Positions 8,875-18,076 of a stretch of 64,000 bases of DNA are shown piece by piece. A program made the position numbers and the translations under genes. The stretch covers positions 20,090-84,089 of the forward strand of contig CAVZKP010000024.1 of the NCBI GenBank assembly GCA_963775875.1. Reading direction: 5' to 3'. The notes beneath the pieces are model-generated. The model was not told where the DNA came from and ran no database searches. It worked only from the letters and a program-made list of their open reading frames with translations. Source of the stretch: AP-15 sp963775875 (lineage in GTDB: Bacteria > Pseudomonadota > Alphaproteobacteria > ATCC43930 > CGMCC-115725). The stretch's first letter is position 1, and each line of letters begins with the position of its first letter.

Positions 8875-9834
8875 ATGGCGGTTCAGCTCGGCAGCGGCCA
8901 GTACAGCTTTGCGGTCCGCGAGGATTGGGCGAAAGTGCCGGACGAGATCATCCTCGGCGATGTCGCCGCGGTCGGCGTCGATGCTCAAAATCGGGTTTAC
9001 GCCTTCAATCGCGGCGAGCACCCGGTCGCGGTGTTCGACGCCGAGGGCAATTTCCTGCGCTCCTGGGGCGAAGGCGTCTTCTCCCGCCCGCATGGCGTCC
9101 ACATGGGGCCGGACGACACGATCTGGTTGACCGACGATGGCGACCACACGGTGCGCCACTGCACCCTCGACGGCAAAGTGCTGATGACCCTCGGCGTTCC
9201 GGGCGACCCCAAACCCTATATGAGCGGCCAGCCGTTCCACCGCTGCACCCACACGGCGTTGTCGCCAAAGGGCGAGCTCTATGTCTCGGACGGCTATGGC
9301 AATGCGCGGATCCACAAATACACCCTGGACGGCAAATTGCTGATGTCGTGGGGCGAGCCCGGCACCGATCCCGGCCAGTTCAACGTGCCGCACAATATCT
9401 GCTGCGATCCCGATGGCTGGCTCTATGTCGCCGACCGGGAAAACCACCGGGTCCAGGTATTCGACGGCAACGGCAGGTTCGAGACCCAATGGAACAATCT
9501 GCACCGGCCAAACGGCATGTGCATGGCGTTGGGACGCGATCCGCTGCTGTATATCGGCGAGGGCGGCCCTTCCGGCGAAATCAACCGCGACTGGCCGAAT
9601 ATCGGGCCGCGGGTCAGCATCCATACCCATAAGGGTCAGGTATTGGCGCGGCTCGGCAAGATGCATGCCGGACTGGAGCCGGGCCATTTCACCTCGCCGC
9701 ATGGCATCGCCGTCGACCAGCACGGCAACATCTTTGTCGGCGAGTTGTCCGGTCGCAGCTGGGGGCGGTTCTCAAAGGGGCCGCCGCCAAAGCGCATCCG
9801 GGTCCTGCACAAGCTCGAAAAAATCGCCGCCTGA
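8875..9834 (+). CDS. NHL-repeat six-bladed beta-propeller protein
   Basis: A 319-residue protein made of NHL-type repeats (VGVDAQNRVYAFNRG, PHGVHMGPDDTIWLTD, PHNICCDPDGWLYVADRENHR, PHGIAVDQHGNIFVGE). Such propellers occur in peptidylglycine alpha-amidating-lyase-like enzymes and in lactonase-like proteins; the H-x-(hydrophobic) repeats could bind a metal. No signal peptide is seen, so it is probably cytoplasmic. ATG 8875 has GGGGAGAG just upstream. It is 54 bp ahead of the fused hydratase/dehydrogenase gene and likely co-transcribed with it. Function is not assignable beyond the fold. Confidence 0.8.
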   Translation: MAVQLGSGQYSFAVREDWAKVPDEIILGDVAAVGVDAQNRVYAFNRGEHPVAVFDAEGNFLRSWGEGVFSRPHGVHMGPDDTIWLTDDGDHTVRHCTLDGKVLMTLGVPGDPKPYMSGQPFHRCTHTALSPKGELYVSDGYGNARIHKYTLDGKLLMSWGEPGTDPGQFNVPHNICCDPDGWLYVADRENHRVQVFDGNGRFETQWNNLHRPNGMCMALGRDPLLYIGEGGPSGEINRDWPNIGPRVSIHTHKGQVLARLGKMHAGLEPGHFTSPHGIAVDQHGNIFVGELSGRSWGRFSKGPPPKRIRVLHKLEKIAA

Positions 9835-9888
9835 GCAATCCCACACCGCCACTCACCTCGATCCGGGCGCTACAGCGGAGGAGACGAC

Positions 9889-12009
9889 ATGGCCGAAGGC
9901 AAACTGGTGCGCTTCGACAACGAGGACGGCATCGGCGTCATCACAATCGACAACCCGCCGGTCAACGCGCTTTCCCCGGGGGTGCCCGAGGGAATCATCG
10001 AGAATGTCGAGCGCGGTAATGCCGACCCGGCGATCCGGGCGCTGGTGCTGATCGGCGCCGGCCGCAGCTTTATCGCCGGAGCCGATATCCGCACTTTCGG
10101 CAACCGCCCGCCGCCGGTGCTGGGAAAGCGGGCGCACGACGCGCTCGACGCCAGCCAGAAGCCGATGGTCGCCGCGATCCATGGCTACGCGTTGGGCGGC
10201 GGTTTCGAGATCGCGCTCGCCTCCAACTATCGCATTGCCGTGCCGAGCGCCAAGGTCGGGTTGCCCGAAGTGCTGATCGGCATCTTGCCGGGAAGCGGCG
10301 GGACCCAGCGGCTGCCGCGGCTGATCGGTCCCAAAGCGGCGCTCGAAATGATCGTCAGCGGCCGCCATGTGCCGGCGGAGGAGGCAAAACGCCTCGGCAT
10401 CATCGACGAACTGGTCGAGGAGGGCGCCGATTTGCGTCAGGCCGCGATCGCGATGGCGCGCCGGGTCGCCGATATCAGGCCGTTGCCGCGCATCCGCGAC
10501 CATGACGAGCGGCTCGGCGAGGCCAAGGCCGATCCCGGCCTGTTCGAGGCCATGCGCAAATCGATCGCCCGGCGCGCGCGCAACCAAAAGGCGCCCTATC
10601 ACTGCATCGAGGCGGTCGAGGCGGCTTGCAATCTGCCGTTCGATGACGGGGTCAGGCGCGAGCGCGAATTGTTCAACGAACTCGAAAACTCGGCCGAGGC
10701 GCGCGCCCTGCGCTACGCCTTCTTCGCCGAGCGCGAGGTGGCGCGGCTGCCCGACATCCCGCGCGACACGCCGCTGCGCCCGATCAAGACCGCGGCCATC
10801 GTCGGCGCCGGGACGATGGGCGGCGGCATTTCGATGAGCTTTGCCGAGTTCGGCTTTCCGGTGAAATTGCTCGAAGTCGACGAAGACGCGCTCGCCCGCG
10901 GCTTGGCTCGCATCCGCGCCAATTACCAGACCAGCGTCAAGCGCGGCAGCCTGTCAGAGGCGGAAATGGAGCGTCGGCTCGGCCTGATCGAAGGGGTCGG
11001 CAGCTACGACGACATCGCCCAGTGCGATGTGGTGATCGAAGCGGTTTTCGAGCGCATCCCGGTCAAGCAGGAGGTCTTCGCCAAGCTGGATCAGATTATG
11101 AAGCCGGGTGCCTTGCTGTTCTCGAACACCTCGGGCATCGACATCGACATCATGGCCAATGCGACGAAGCGGCCGCAGGACGTTGCCGGCACCCATTTCT
11201 TTGCCCCGGCCAATGTCATGAAGTTGTTCGAGGTAGTGCGCGGCGCAAAGAGCGCCCCCGACACCCTGATGACGGCGATGGATCTCGGCCGCAAGATCGG
11301 CAAGGTCAGCGCCATGGCCGGCAATTGCGACGGTTTCGTCGCCAACCGCAGCCGCGGTCCGTTCAGCACCGAAATGGTGATCCTGGTCGAGGAGGGCGCG
11401 CTCCCCGAACAGGTCGACAAGGTCATGGTCGATTTCGGCTATCCGATCGGGCCGTTCGCGACCTCCGACCTGTCGGGTCTCGACATCAGCTATGACGGCC
11501 GCAAGCGTCGCCTTGCGCAGAACCCGAATTACCGCACGTTGCCGATCGCCGATCATCTGGTCGAGATCGGGCGGCTCGGCCAGAAGAGTGGGGCCGGCTG
11601 GTTCCGCTATGAAAAGGGCGACCGCACCCCGCACCCCGATCCCGAGGTCGCGCGCATCATCAAGGAAAAGGCGGCCGAGCTCGGCATTGCGCAGCGGACC
11701 TTTGGCGACGAGGAGATCCTGCGCCGGCTACTGTTCGCCTCGGTCAACGAAGCCTGCAAGATCCTCGAAGAGGGCAAGGCCTACCGGGCCAGCGACATCG
11801 ATGTGATGTGGCTGAACGGCTTCGGCTTTCCGCGTTATCGCGGCGGGCTGATGTACTGGGCCGACGGCATCGGCGTCGCCGAGGTCTACCGCCAGATCGC
11901 CGCCTGGCATCAGCGCTATGGCGAACGCTGGAGCCCTTCGGCCCTGTTGCGCCGGCTCGCCGAGACCAACACCCCGTTCCGCGAAGCCAAACCCGGCCCG
12001 GTGCATTGA
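9889..12009 (+). CDS. Bifunctional enoyl-CoA hydratase / 3-hydroxyacyl-CoA dehydrogenase
   Basis: Catalyses two consecutive beta-oxidation steps. Residues about 1-190 are a crotonase domain with the oxyanion-hole segment IAGADI, GGGFE and LPEV (Glu127), which carry the two acidic catalytic positions. From about residue 300 there is an NAD-binding domain (GAGTMGGG) with the THFFAPANVMKLFEVV segment holding the catalytic His, then two C-terminal 3HCDH domains (DGFVANR; ELGIAQRTFGDEEI). The length of 706 residues fits the FadJ/FadB-like family. A GGAGGAGA precedes the ATG. Chain-length or ring-degradation specificity is not evident, and no thiolase partner lies beside it. Confidence 0.93.
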   Translation: MAEGKLVRFDNEDGIGVITIDNPPVNALSPGVPEGIIENVERGNADPAIRALVLIGAGRSFIAGADIRTFGNRPPPVLGKRAHDALDASQKPMVAAIHGYALGGGFEIALASNYRIAVPSAKVGLPEVLIGILPGSGGTQRLPRLIGPKAALEMIVSGRHVPAEEAKRLGIIDELVEEGADLRQAAIAMARRVADIRPLPRIRDHDERLGEAKADPGLFEAMRKSIARRARNQKAPYHCIEAVEAACNLPFDDGVRRERELFNELENSAEARALRYAFFAEREVARLPDIPRDTPLRPIKTAAIVGAGTMGGGISMSFAEFGFPVKLLEVDEDALARGLARIRANYQTSVKRGSLSEAEMERRLGLIEGVGSYDDIAQCDVVIEAVFERIPVKQEVFAKLDQIMKPGALLFSNTSGIDIDIMANATKRPQDVAGTHFFAPANVMKLFEVVRGAKSAPDTLMTAMDLGRKIGKVSAMAGNCDGFVANRSRGPFSTEMVILVEEGALPEQVDKVMVDFGYPIGPFATSDLSGLDISYDGRKRRLAQNPNYRTLPIADHLVEIGRLGQKSGAGWFRYEKGDRTPHPDPEVARIIKEKAAELGIAQRTFGDEEILRRLLFASVNEACKILEEGKAYRASDIDVMWLNGFGFPRYRGGLMYWADGIGVAEVYRQIAAWHQRYGERWSPSALLRRLAETNTPFREAKPGPVH

Positions 12010-12124
12010 TCGCAAAGCGGGTAGTGCGTGGGGTGGGTCGAGCCAGCTCCTGGCATCGCCCTCCCTTTTCTGCGACAGAGGCCGTAGAATACGTCCGCAT
12101 ATCGGCGCATCACCGGAGTCGGCA

Positions 12125-13198
12125 ATGCTGGTTTTCCGACAATTATTCGATCCGTCCTCCTCGACCTATACCTACCTCCTCGCCGACGGAAAAAGCGGCG
12201 CGGCGGTCCTGATCGACCCGGTATTCGAGCAGGTGAGGCGCGATGCGGCGTTGATCGGCGAACTCGGCCTGCAGCTCCTTTATACGCTCGAAACCCATGT
12301 TCATGCTGATCATGTGACTGGCGCCTGGCTGTTGCGCCAGCAGACCGGGTGCCGCATCGCGCTCTCGGCCGACAGCGGAGCCGAGGGAGCCGACCGCTAT
12401 CTGGTGCCGGACGATGTGATCGCCTTTGGCGCGCACAATTTGCAGGTGCGCAAGACGCCCGGTCATACCAATGGGTGTCTGACTTATGTGCTCGACGATC
12501 GCAGCATGGCCTTTACCGGCGATTGCCTCTTGATCCGGGGCAGCGGGCGTACCGATTTCCAGCAGGGCGATCCGCACGCGATGTACCGCTCGGTGCACCA
12601 GCAGATCTTCACCCTGCCGGAGAATTGCCTGCTCTATCCGGCGCATGATTATCGCGGTCTGACGGTTACCAGCGTCGGCGAGGAGCGGCATTTCAACCCG
12701 CGCCTCGGGGGTGAGACCGGCGAAGCCGATTTCACCGGCTATATGAGCAATCTCCGCTTGGCGCATCCGAAAAAACTCGATGTCGCGGTTCCGGCCAACC
12801 TCAAATGCGGCCGTCCCGACAACGAGGTCGAGGCCACTGCGGCGCCGCGCTGGGCGCACTTGCGCTACAGTTTTGCCGGCATCTGGGAAATCGACCCGCA
12901 CGGGCTCGAAGAACATGCGAGCGCAGTGCAGATCCTCGACGTGCGCGAACCCGAGGAATTCACCGGTCCGCTCGGCCACATTCGCGGCGCCGTGATGATC
13001 CCGCTGGGCGTCTTGGCCGAGCGCGCCGAGGAACTGGCAAAGGACCGCCCGATCGTCGCGGTGTGTCGCGCCGGCAGCCGCTCGGCGCAGGCGACGGTCA
13101 TTCTGCGCGAGGCCGGGTTTGGCGATGTCGCCAATCTGTCCGGCGGGATGCTGCGCTGGCGCGCCGAGGGCTATGCGGTCGAAGGCGGCAGCGCCTAG
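12125..13198 (+). CDS. Persulfide dioxygenase-rhodanese fusion (ETHE1-like MBL protein)
   Basis: Probably oxidises glutathione persulfide to sulfite and transfers sulfane sulfur. The N-terminal metallo-beta-lactamase domain has THVHADHVTG (His58, His60, Asp62, His63), TPGHTNGC and TGDCLLIRGSGRTDFQQGD, the last being a hallmark of ETHE1-type enzymes. After a linker, residues about 260-357 form a rhodanese domain with the loop CRAGSRS (Cys314). The 357-residue fusion matches the PDO-rhodanese class. Start ATG 12125 has GGAG nearby; an upstream frame extension has no support. The gene is 115 bp after the beta-oxidation gene and converges on the flavoprotein gene. Confidence 0.9.
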   Translation: MLVFRQLFDPSSSTYTYLLADGKSGAAVLIDPVFEQVRRDAALIGELGLQLLYTLETHVHADHVTGAWLLRQQTGCRIALSADSGAEGADRYLVPDDVIAFGAHNLQVRKTPGHTNGCLTYVLDDRSMAFTGDCLLIRGSGRTDFQQGDPHAMYRSVHQQIFTLPENCLLYPAHDYRGLTVTSVGEERHFNPRLGGETGEADFTGYMSNLRLAHPKKLDVAVPANLKCGRPDNEVEATAAPRWAHLRYSFAGIWEIDPHGLEEHASAVQILDVREPEEFTGPLGHIRGAVMIPLGVLAERAEELAKDRPIVAVCRAGSRSAQATVILREAGFGDVANLSGGMLRWRAEGYAVEGGSA

Positions 13199-13221
13199 CC
13201 AAGCCGCGAAAGCACGGGCGA

Positions 13222-14388
13222 CTACAAAAATACCTCGGGCGGGTTGCCGAGGAGGACCTGGCCGACGGTCTCGTAATGGGCGTCGCGCGACTGAATCTGT
13301 TGCGAGACGGTATGGATGTCGCGAAAGCGCCGCTCGAACGGGCTGCCGGGGAAGATCGCATCGACCCCGGCGGCCTTGTAGGTCCAGTCGGCGACCGCGA
13401 CCGCGCTCGAGACCGCGTGGCTGCCGGCGAGCCGCGCCCGAGCCCGTTCGCCCACATCAATCGGGGCGATATCGTCGGCGTCGGCGTAAATGTCGCGCAC
13501 GGTGTCGACGAGATAGGTGCGGGCCGAACCGAGCTTGGCCTCGGCGCGGGCGATCTCGGCCTGGATCACCGCGTTGTCGGCGAGCCGGCCGGTGCCGCGC
13601 GGAGTCTTTCTCAGAGCCAGCTCGATAAAGGCTTCGAGCATGCCGCGGGCGATACCCAAGGCGACGCTGGCGATCCCGATGGAATAGAGGGTCTGCTGCG
13701 GGAAGGCGTAAAGCTTCCCGCGGTCGCGGCGCAAGGTCGGGTCCTCGCGCGTGCCGGTGAATTCCTCGGGCACGAACAAATCCTTGACCGTGTAGGATTC
13801 GGACGCCGTGCCGCGCAGTCCGATCGGCTGCCAATTGTCGAGCAGGGTCGCCTGTTCGGCCGGAAACAGCCAGGTGCGGATCGTCGGCCGGCCGGAATTG
13901 TTGAGGCGCAGCGAGCCGTCCGGCTCGATCACGGTGCCGTGCGCGCCCATCCAGCTGGCATGGCGGCAGCCGCTGGCGAAATCCCAGCGCCCGGTGATGC
14001 GATAGCCGCCCGGCACCGCGATTCCCGGCGAATCGTTGGGCGGGCCCCAGGCGCAGGTCGCGCACGGATCGCCAAAAACCTTGCGCGCCGCTTCCAGGCT
14101 GAGATACGGGGCGAACAGCCCGATGCTGTTGGCGATCGAAGCGCACCAGCCGACCGAACCGTCCGCCCGCGCCAGCTCCCCGATCGCCAGCACATAGGCG
14201 CCGGGCTCGATCTCGTCGCCGCCGACCGAGCGCGGATAAAGCATACGGAACAGCCGCGCTTCGTGCAGCTGGTCGAGGACCTCTTTCGGGATCCGCCGGT
14301 TGCGCTCGGTCTCGGCGGCGGCGGCGGCGATCATCTCCGCCAGTTGCCGTGCCGCGGCCACCGGGGCCGGCCGTTTCCCATCAGCCAT
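13222..14388 (-). CDS. Acyl-CoA dehydrogenase family flavoprotein (HsaA/hydroxylase-like)
   Basis: A 388-residue member of the acyl-CoA-dehydrogenase fold with an Acyl-CoA_dh_2-type C-terminus. The N-terminal helical part has IPKEVLDQLHEARLFRMLYP, the middle has GGYRITGRWDFASGC, and the C-terminal part has GIASVALGIARG and DAIFPGSPFERRFRDIHT. In this subgroup proteins often act as flavin-dependent hydroxylases with a reductase partner rather than as true dehydrogenases; no reductase gene is adjacent. ATG 14388 overlaps the end of pqiA by 8 nt, so it is probably the last gene of the pqiB-pqiC-pqiA unit. A TTG at 14421 is the alternative start. Confidence 0.85.
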   Translation of the reverse strand: MADGKRPAPVAAARQLAEMIAAAAAETERNRRIPKEVLDQLHEARLFRMLYPRSVGGDEIEPGAYVLAIGELARADGSVGWCASIANSIGLFAPYLSLEAARKVFGDPCATCAWGPPNDSPGIAVPGGYRITGRWDFASGCRHASWMGAHGTVIEPDGSLRLNNSGRPTIRTWLFPAEQATLLDNWQPIGLRGTASESYTVKDLFVPEEFTGTREDPTLRRDRGKLYAFPQQTLYSIGIASVALGIARGMLEAFIELALRKTPRGTGRLADNAVIQAEIARAEAKLGSARTYLVDTVRDIYADADDIAPIDVGERARARLAGSHAVSSAVAVADWTYKAAGVDAIFPGSPFERRFRDIHTVSQQIQSRDAHYETVGQVLLGNPPEVFL

Positions 14389-15742
14389 AAGGGTGTCCCG
14401 AGCTTGATCGTTGGGGCGCAATAGCGGCTTGGCGTCCGACCGCTGTCAATGGCCGATCGCGCCGGCCCGCTGCCAAGGGCTCCCGCCACGGGGCCGCCGA
14501 ATCCCACATCAGCCGGGGGTCGAAGGTCTCGGCGGCGAACATGGTCAGCACCACGACGGCGCAAAAGGCGAGCGCGCCAACGCCGGGCTGGATCGTAATC
14601 ACCGAGCCAAAGGTAACCAACGCCCCCAGCAGCGATTCCATGAAGATGTCGATCATCGACCAGCGGCCGATAAAGCGCACGATATGATAAAGCCGGGTGC
14701 GGTCGCGCAGCCATTCGGCACGGCCGGTCTGGGTAGCGATCATCATGGTCGAGAGGCCGACCAGCTTCAGTACCGGCACGAGGATGCTAGCAAAGAAAAC
14801 CAGTGCGGCGAGCGGGTACTCGCGGGTTTCGATCAGTTCCTTGACGCCGCCGAGAATCGAGCTCGGCTGGTCGGCGCCGAGCTGCACCACGGTCAGGACC
14901 GGATAATAATTGGCCGGAATGTAGAGGATCGCGGCGGCGATGACCAAGGCCCAGGTCCGCGCCATGCTGTCCGGCCGACGCGGATGAAGCTTGCTTTCGC
15001 AGCGCGGGCAACGCGGGTCGTGGGGTCGCGGCAGGCTGACCAGGCCGCAGGTCTCGCAACCGACCGCAGCCGCTATCGGGTTCGGTATGGTGTCCGGCTG
15101 GTCCTGCTGGTCGAGCCGCTCCCAGACCTTTTCGCGGTCGAGCGCAGAATCGAGCCATACCAGAACGATCGTCAGAGCCAGGAGCGCATAGACGCCGGTC
15201 TGCAGCCCGATCTCGACCAGGCCACCTAGCTTGACATAGGCGACAAAGACGCCGAGCACGAACACCTCGATCATCGACCACGGCCGCAGCTTTTCGGCCA
15301 ACGCGAAGACGCGGCGCAGATGGCGCGGCGGGCTTGGCTCATGCGCCCGGATCAAGACGTAGGCCATGCCAGCCATCCTGCCGAACGGCGCCAGCACGGT
15401 TACGAACAGAACGACTGCGGCTAATGGGGCCATGTTCTGCCGAACCAGCTCGTCCGGCCCCGAGAAGAGATCGGCGACGTGGCGGATGCCGGCGGTCTGG
15501 ACGCTCATCAAGCTGCTGGCGCACATGACGGTCAGCAGCACCAATGCCGCCACGGTCAGCGCGATAATGTGGTCGAGGCGATGGGCCGAAGCACGGCGCA
15601 ATGTCGTCGGGCAGCGGGCGCATTGCGCGGTGGTGCCGGGGATCAGCGCCGGCACCATCTGAAACAGCCCGCAACCCGGGCATTCGCGCAGTTGCGGCAG
15701 GGTTGCCGGCATGCCCGAGGAAAATGCCTTCGGGCGCTTCAC
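14381..15742 (-). CDS. pqiA: PqiA-like membrane protein (paraquat-inducible family)
   Basis: Inner-membrane partner of an MCE lipid-transport system. The 453-residue protein is a tandem of two units, each a zinc-ribbon-like Cys pair (CPGCGLFQ...CARC; CETCGLVSL...CPRC) followed by about four membrane helices, exactly as in PqiA. The GTG start overlaps the pqiC stop in GTGA, implying translational coupling. The 3' end overlaps the flavoprotein gene. In E. coli the order is pqiA-pqiB-pqiC; here pqiA comes last. Confidence 0.9.
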   Translation of the reverse strand: MKRPKAFSSGMPATLPQLRECPGCGLFQMVPALIPGTTAQCARCPTTLRRASAHRLDHIIALTVAALVLLTVMCASSLMSVQTAGIRHVADLFSGPDELVRQNMAPLAAVVLFVTVLAPFGRMAGMAYVLIRAHEPSPPRHLRRVFALAEKLRPWSMIEVFVLGVFVAYVKLGGLVEIGLQTGVYALLALTIVLVWLDSALDREKVWERLDQQDQPDTIPNPIAAAVGCETCGLVSLPRPHDPRCPRCESKLHPRRPDSMARTWALVIAAAILYIPANYYPVLTVVQLGADQPSSILGGVKELIETREYPLAALVFFASILVPVLKLVGLSTMMIATQTGRAEWLRDRTRLYHIVRFIGRWSMIDIFMESLLGALVTFGSVITIQPGVGALAFCAVVVLTMFAAETFDPRLMWDSAAPWREPLAAGRRDRPLTAVGRQAAIAPQRSSSGHPYG

Positions 15743-16329
15743 CCGGGGTTCGCCCCCTGAGCGAGCATCGGCGCGATGCCGTCGGCGACCCGGCCGAGAG
15801 CGATGCTGATCGCCGCAACCTCGCCCGGTACGCCCGGCGCCGGCGGCGGCACGCTAAAGCGGAAGCTGCGCAGCGACGGCTGGCTTTGCCCGGTGAAGCG
15901 CACCGCGGCCTGGCCTTGCAGGACGACATTGCCGGAAGCGTCCTCGTCGAGCCGCTGGATGTTTAGTTCGACCGTCGCATTTGGCCGGGCCGACACCGCC
16001 CCATTATCGGCGATGACCGTGCTTTGCGGCAGGCGCTGGCCCAGTTCCTCGATCAGGATCCGACCGAGCATCGCACCAAGCGGTTCGCCCCACCAATCGT
16101 TCGACATCACGTCGAGCCGATAGTTTTCCGACGAGCGCACGATCTGCGAGCGTTCGAGGTAATGCGCGATCGCGATCTGCTGCACCAGTACGACCCGAGG
16201 TCCGCCGCTTTGCCTCGCGCCCGCGGCAGGCGCCAGGGTATAGAGCGCCGGATCGGGTGAGGCGCAGGCGACGAGCGCCGCGGCCACCGCCAGCGCGGCG
16301 AGGCGAAAGGCTCTAAGCCCCCGCCTCAT
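15739..16329 (-). CDS. pqiC: PqiC-like outer-membrane lipoprotein
   Basis: The 196-residue lipoprotein has a signal peptide and lipobox LVACAS. The mature part contains LYTLAP, RSSENYRLDVMSNDWWGEPLGAML and the LGQRLPQ segment of the ABC-type transport auxiliary lipoprotein (DUF330/PqiC) family. In the Pqi system PqiC sits in the outer membrane and contacts the PqiB needle. ATGA overlap with pqiB upstream and GTGA overlap with pqiA downstream show a tightly coupled operon. Confidence 0.9.
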   Translation of the reverse strand: MRRGLRAFRLAALAVAAALVACASPDPALYTLAPAAGARQSGGPRVVLVQQIAIAHYLERSQIVRSSENYRLDVMSNDWWGEPLGAMLGRILIEELGQRLPQSTVIADNGAVSARPNATVELNIQRLDEDASGNVVLQGQAAVRFTGQSQPSLRSFRFSVPPPAPGVPGEVAAISIALGRVADGIAPMLAQGANPG

Positions 16330-18023
16330 TCGACGCCCCCTGCGGGCCGGCCCTTGATCAGCGCCTCGGGATGGCGCGCCAGCAGATCGGCGAGCGAGCG
16401 GATCGAGCCCACCGCATCGTTGAGCTGCGCCAGCAGCCGTTCCAGGTTGCGGCTGAACCGGGTGTTGTCGCCATAGCCGCTGTCCACCGACAACAGCAGC
16501 TTGTTGGCATTGGTCACGGTCTTTTGCAATTGGCTGGCCATTTCCGGCAATTGCTTCAAGGCCGGGGCGGTACCGGCGTCGACATGCTTGGTCACCTGCT
16601 CGACCACCGCGATCGTACCGGCGAGCTGGGTCAGCGCCTTCTGCATCTGCGGGCCGCTGGCGAGATCGTTGACCGATTTCAGGATGCCGTCGAGATTTTT
16701 GCCGATTTGATCGAATGGGATCGTGTTGACCTTGTCGAGCAGGTCATTGGCTGAGGCCTGAAGTCCGGAGAAACCGCCGCCCGGCGCGGTCGGCAAGACA
16801 AAATCCCCATCCTTCATCGTGACCTGGACCGGCGGTGCGTCGTGGAGGAAATCGAGCGCCACCTGCTGTTGCCCGGTAATCAGGCTGGCGCTCTGCACGG
16901 TCGCTCGCAATCCCTTCTTGAGCAGCGCATCGACAGCTTCCGTCGAGTTCTTGAACACTCTGACGCCGACGCCAACGATGCGTTCGGGCTCGACCTCGAA
17001 GCGAACCGGCGCCACGACCATGTCCTTGACCCGGTCATAGGCGAGCCGCACATCGGTGACATGGCCGACCACGAGCCCGTGCATCGTGACTGGCGAGCCG
17101 GGCCCCAGCCCGCTAACCGAGCCTGGGAAGTACGATATCACCGGGATCTTGCGGGTATAGGACGCGGCCTGCGCAATATCGCGATCAGAGAACAACGGGA
17201 ATACATGGTTTTCCAGGCTCGCCTGCTCGACATGGTTTTCCGAGGGCGGGGTGTCGAAGGCGATGCCGCCAAGGATAAGGGCGCGCAGGGATTCGAGTTG
17301 GACGTCGATCCCGGTCCCGGCGAGCTTGATTGACAGCCCCGAGGCGTTCCAGAACCGGGTATCGTCATGCACATAAGTGTCGTACGGGGCGCGAACAAAG
17401 GCGTGGATGGTGACGTAGTCGGCCATGTCGGCGATGTCCCAGCCGAGCACCTCGCCGACGCTGAGGTCGCGAAAGAAGATCGGTGAGCCAAGTGAGATCG
17501 ACCCCAGCCGCTTGGCCTTCAGGTAAAAGATGCGGCCCGGAACATGGGTGCTGAGGATCGGCGGGTCCTCGCGCCCGGTAAAATGCAGTTGCTCCTTGCC
17601 GGCGGTTGCGCCGGGAAGCATGCTGACATAGCTGCCCGACAGCAGGGTCTCGAGACCGGAGACGGCGCCGGCGAATAGGCGCGGCTTGACCACCCAGAAC
17701 ACCGTCTTGTCAGTCAACAGCGGCTCGGCCTGCCGGGTTGTGGCGATGGACACAACGACGTGATTGTGGTCGGGAGAGAGTTCCAGACTCTTGACCGTGC
17801 CAAAGACGATGTCCTTGAATTTGAGCTGTGACTGGCCGGCCTGCAGCCCCTCGGCGGTGTCGAAGGTGACGGTGATCGTCGGCCCCTCTTTCGACAGGGT
17901 GTCCCAGGCGAGCCACACGCCGATTGCGACCGCGACCAGCGGGATCAGCCAGATCACCGACACCCGCCGTGAACGCCGCGTCGCCGCATGCGCGAGCGCC
18001 GGCGTATCGGCGGGATTACTCAT
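16326..18023 (-). CDS. pqiB: PqiB-like MCE-domain protein
   Basis: A 565-residue periplasm-spanning protein that forms the lipid conduit of the Pqi system. It has one N-terminal membrane helix (about residues 22-42), then three MCE domains beginning near residue 48 (ITVTFDTAEGLQAGQ), 165 and 290 (YFPGSVSGLGPGSPVTMHG), and a C-terminal helical or coiled-coil tail (about 430-560). Length and domain number match PqiB, not MlaD. It is the first gene of pqiB-pqiC-pqiA. A 53-bp gap separates it from the GNAT gene upstream, so read-through from the cysK operon is possible. Confidence 0.92.
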   Translation of the reverse strand: MSNPADTPALAHAATRRSRRVSVIWLIPLVAVAIGVWLAWDTLSKEGPTITVTFDTAEGLQAGQSQLKFKDIVFGTVKSLELSPDHNHVVVSIATTRQAEPLLTDKTVFWVVKPRLFAGAVSGLETLLSGSYVSMLPGATAGKEQLHFTGREDPPILSTHVPGRIFYLKAKRLGSISLGSPIFFRDLSVGEVLGWDIADMADYVTIHAFVRAPYDTYVHDDTRFWNASGLSIKLAGTGIDVQLESLRALILGGIAFDTPPSENHVEQASLENHVFPLFSDRDIAQAASYTRKIPVISYFPGSVSGLGPGSPVTMHGLVVGHVTDVRLAYDRVKDMVVAPVRFEVEPERIVGVGVRVFKNSTEAVDALLKKGLRATVQSASLITGQQQVALDFLHDAPPVQVTMKDGDFVLPTAPGGGFSGLQASANDLLDKVNTIPFDQIGKNLDGILKSVNDLASGPQMQKALTQLAGTIAVVEQVTKHVDAGTAPALKQLPEMASQLQKTVTNANKLLLSVDSGYGDNTRFSRNLERLLAQLNDAVGSIRSLADLLARHPEALIKGRPAGGVE

Positions 18024-18076
18024 GAACGGCTCCCCTGGGGCAATGAGGAGACTCTAACCCGTTCCGGAATGCCGGG

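Noticed and set aside
12805..14424. Plus-strand frame over the flavoprotein gene
   Set aside because: The minus-strand gene has full acyl-CoA-dehydrogenase motifs; this frame has none.
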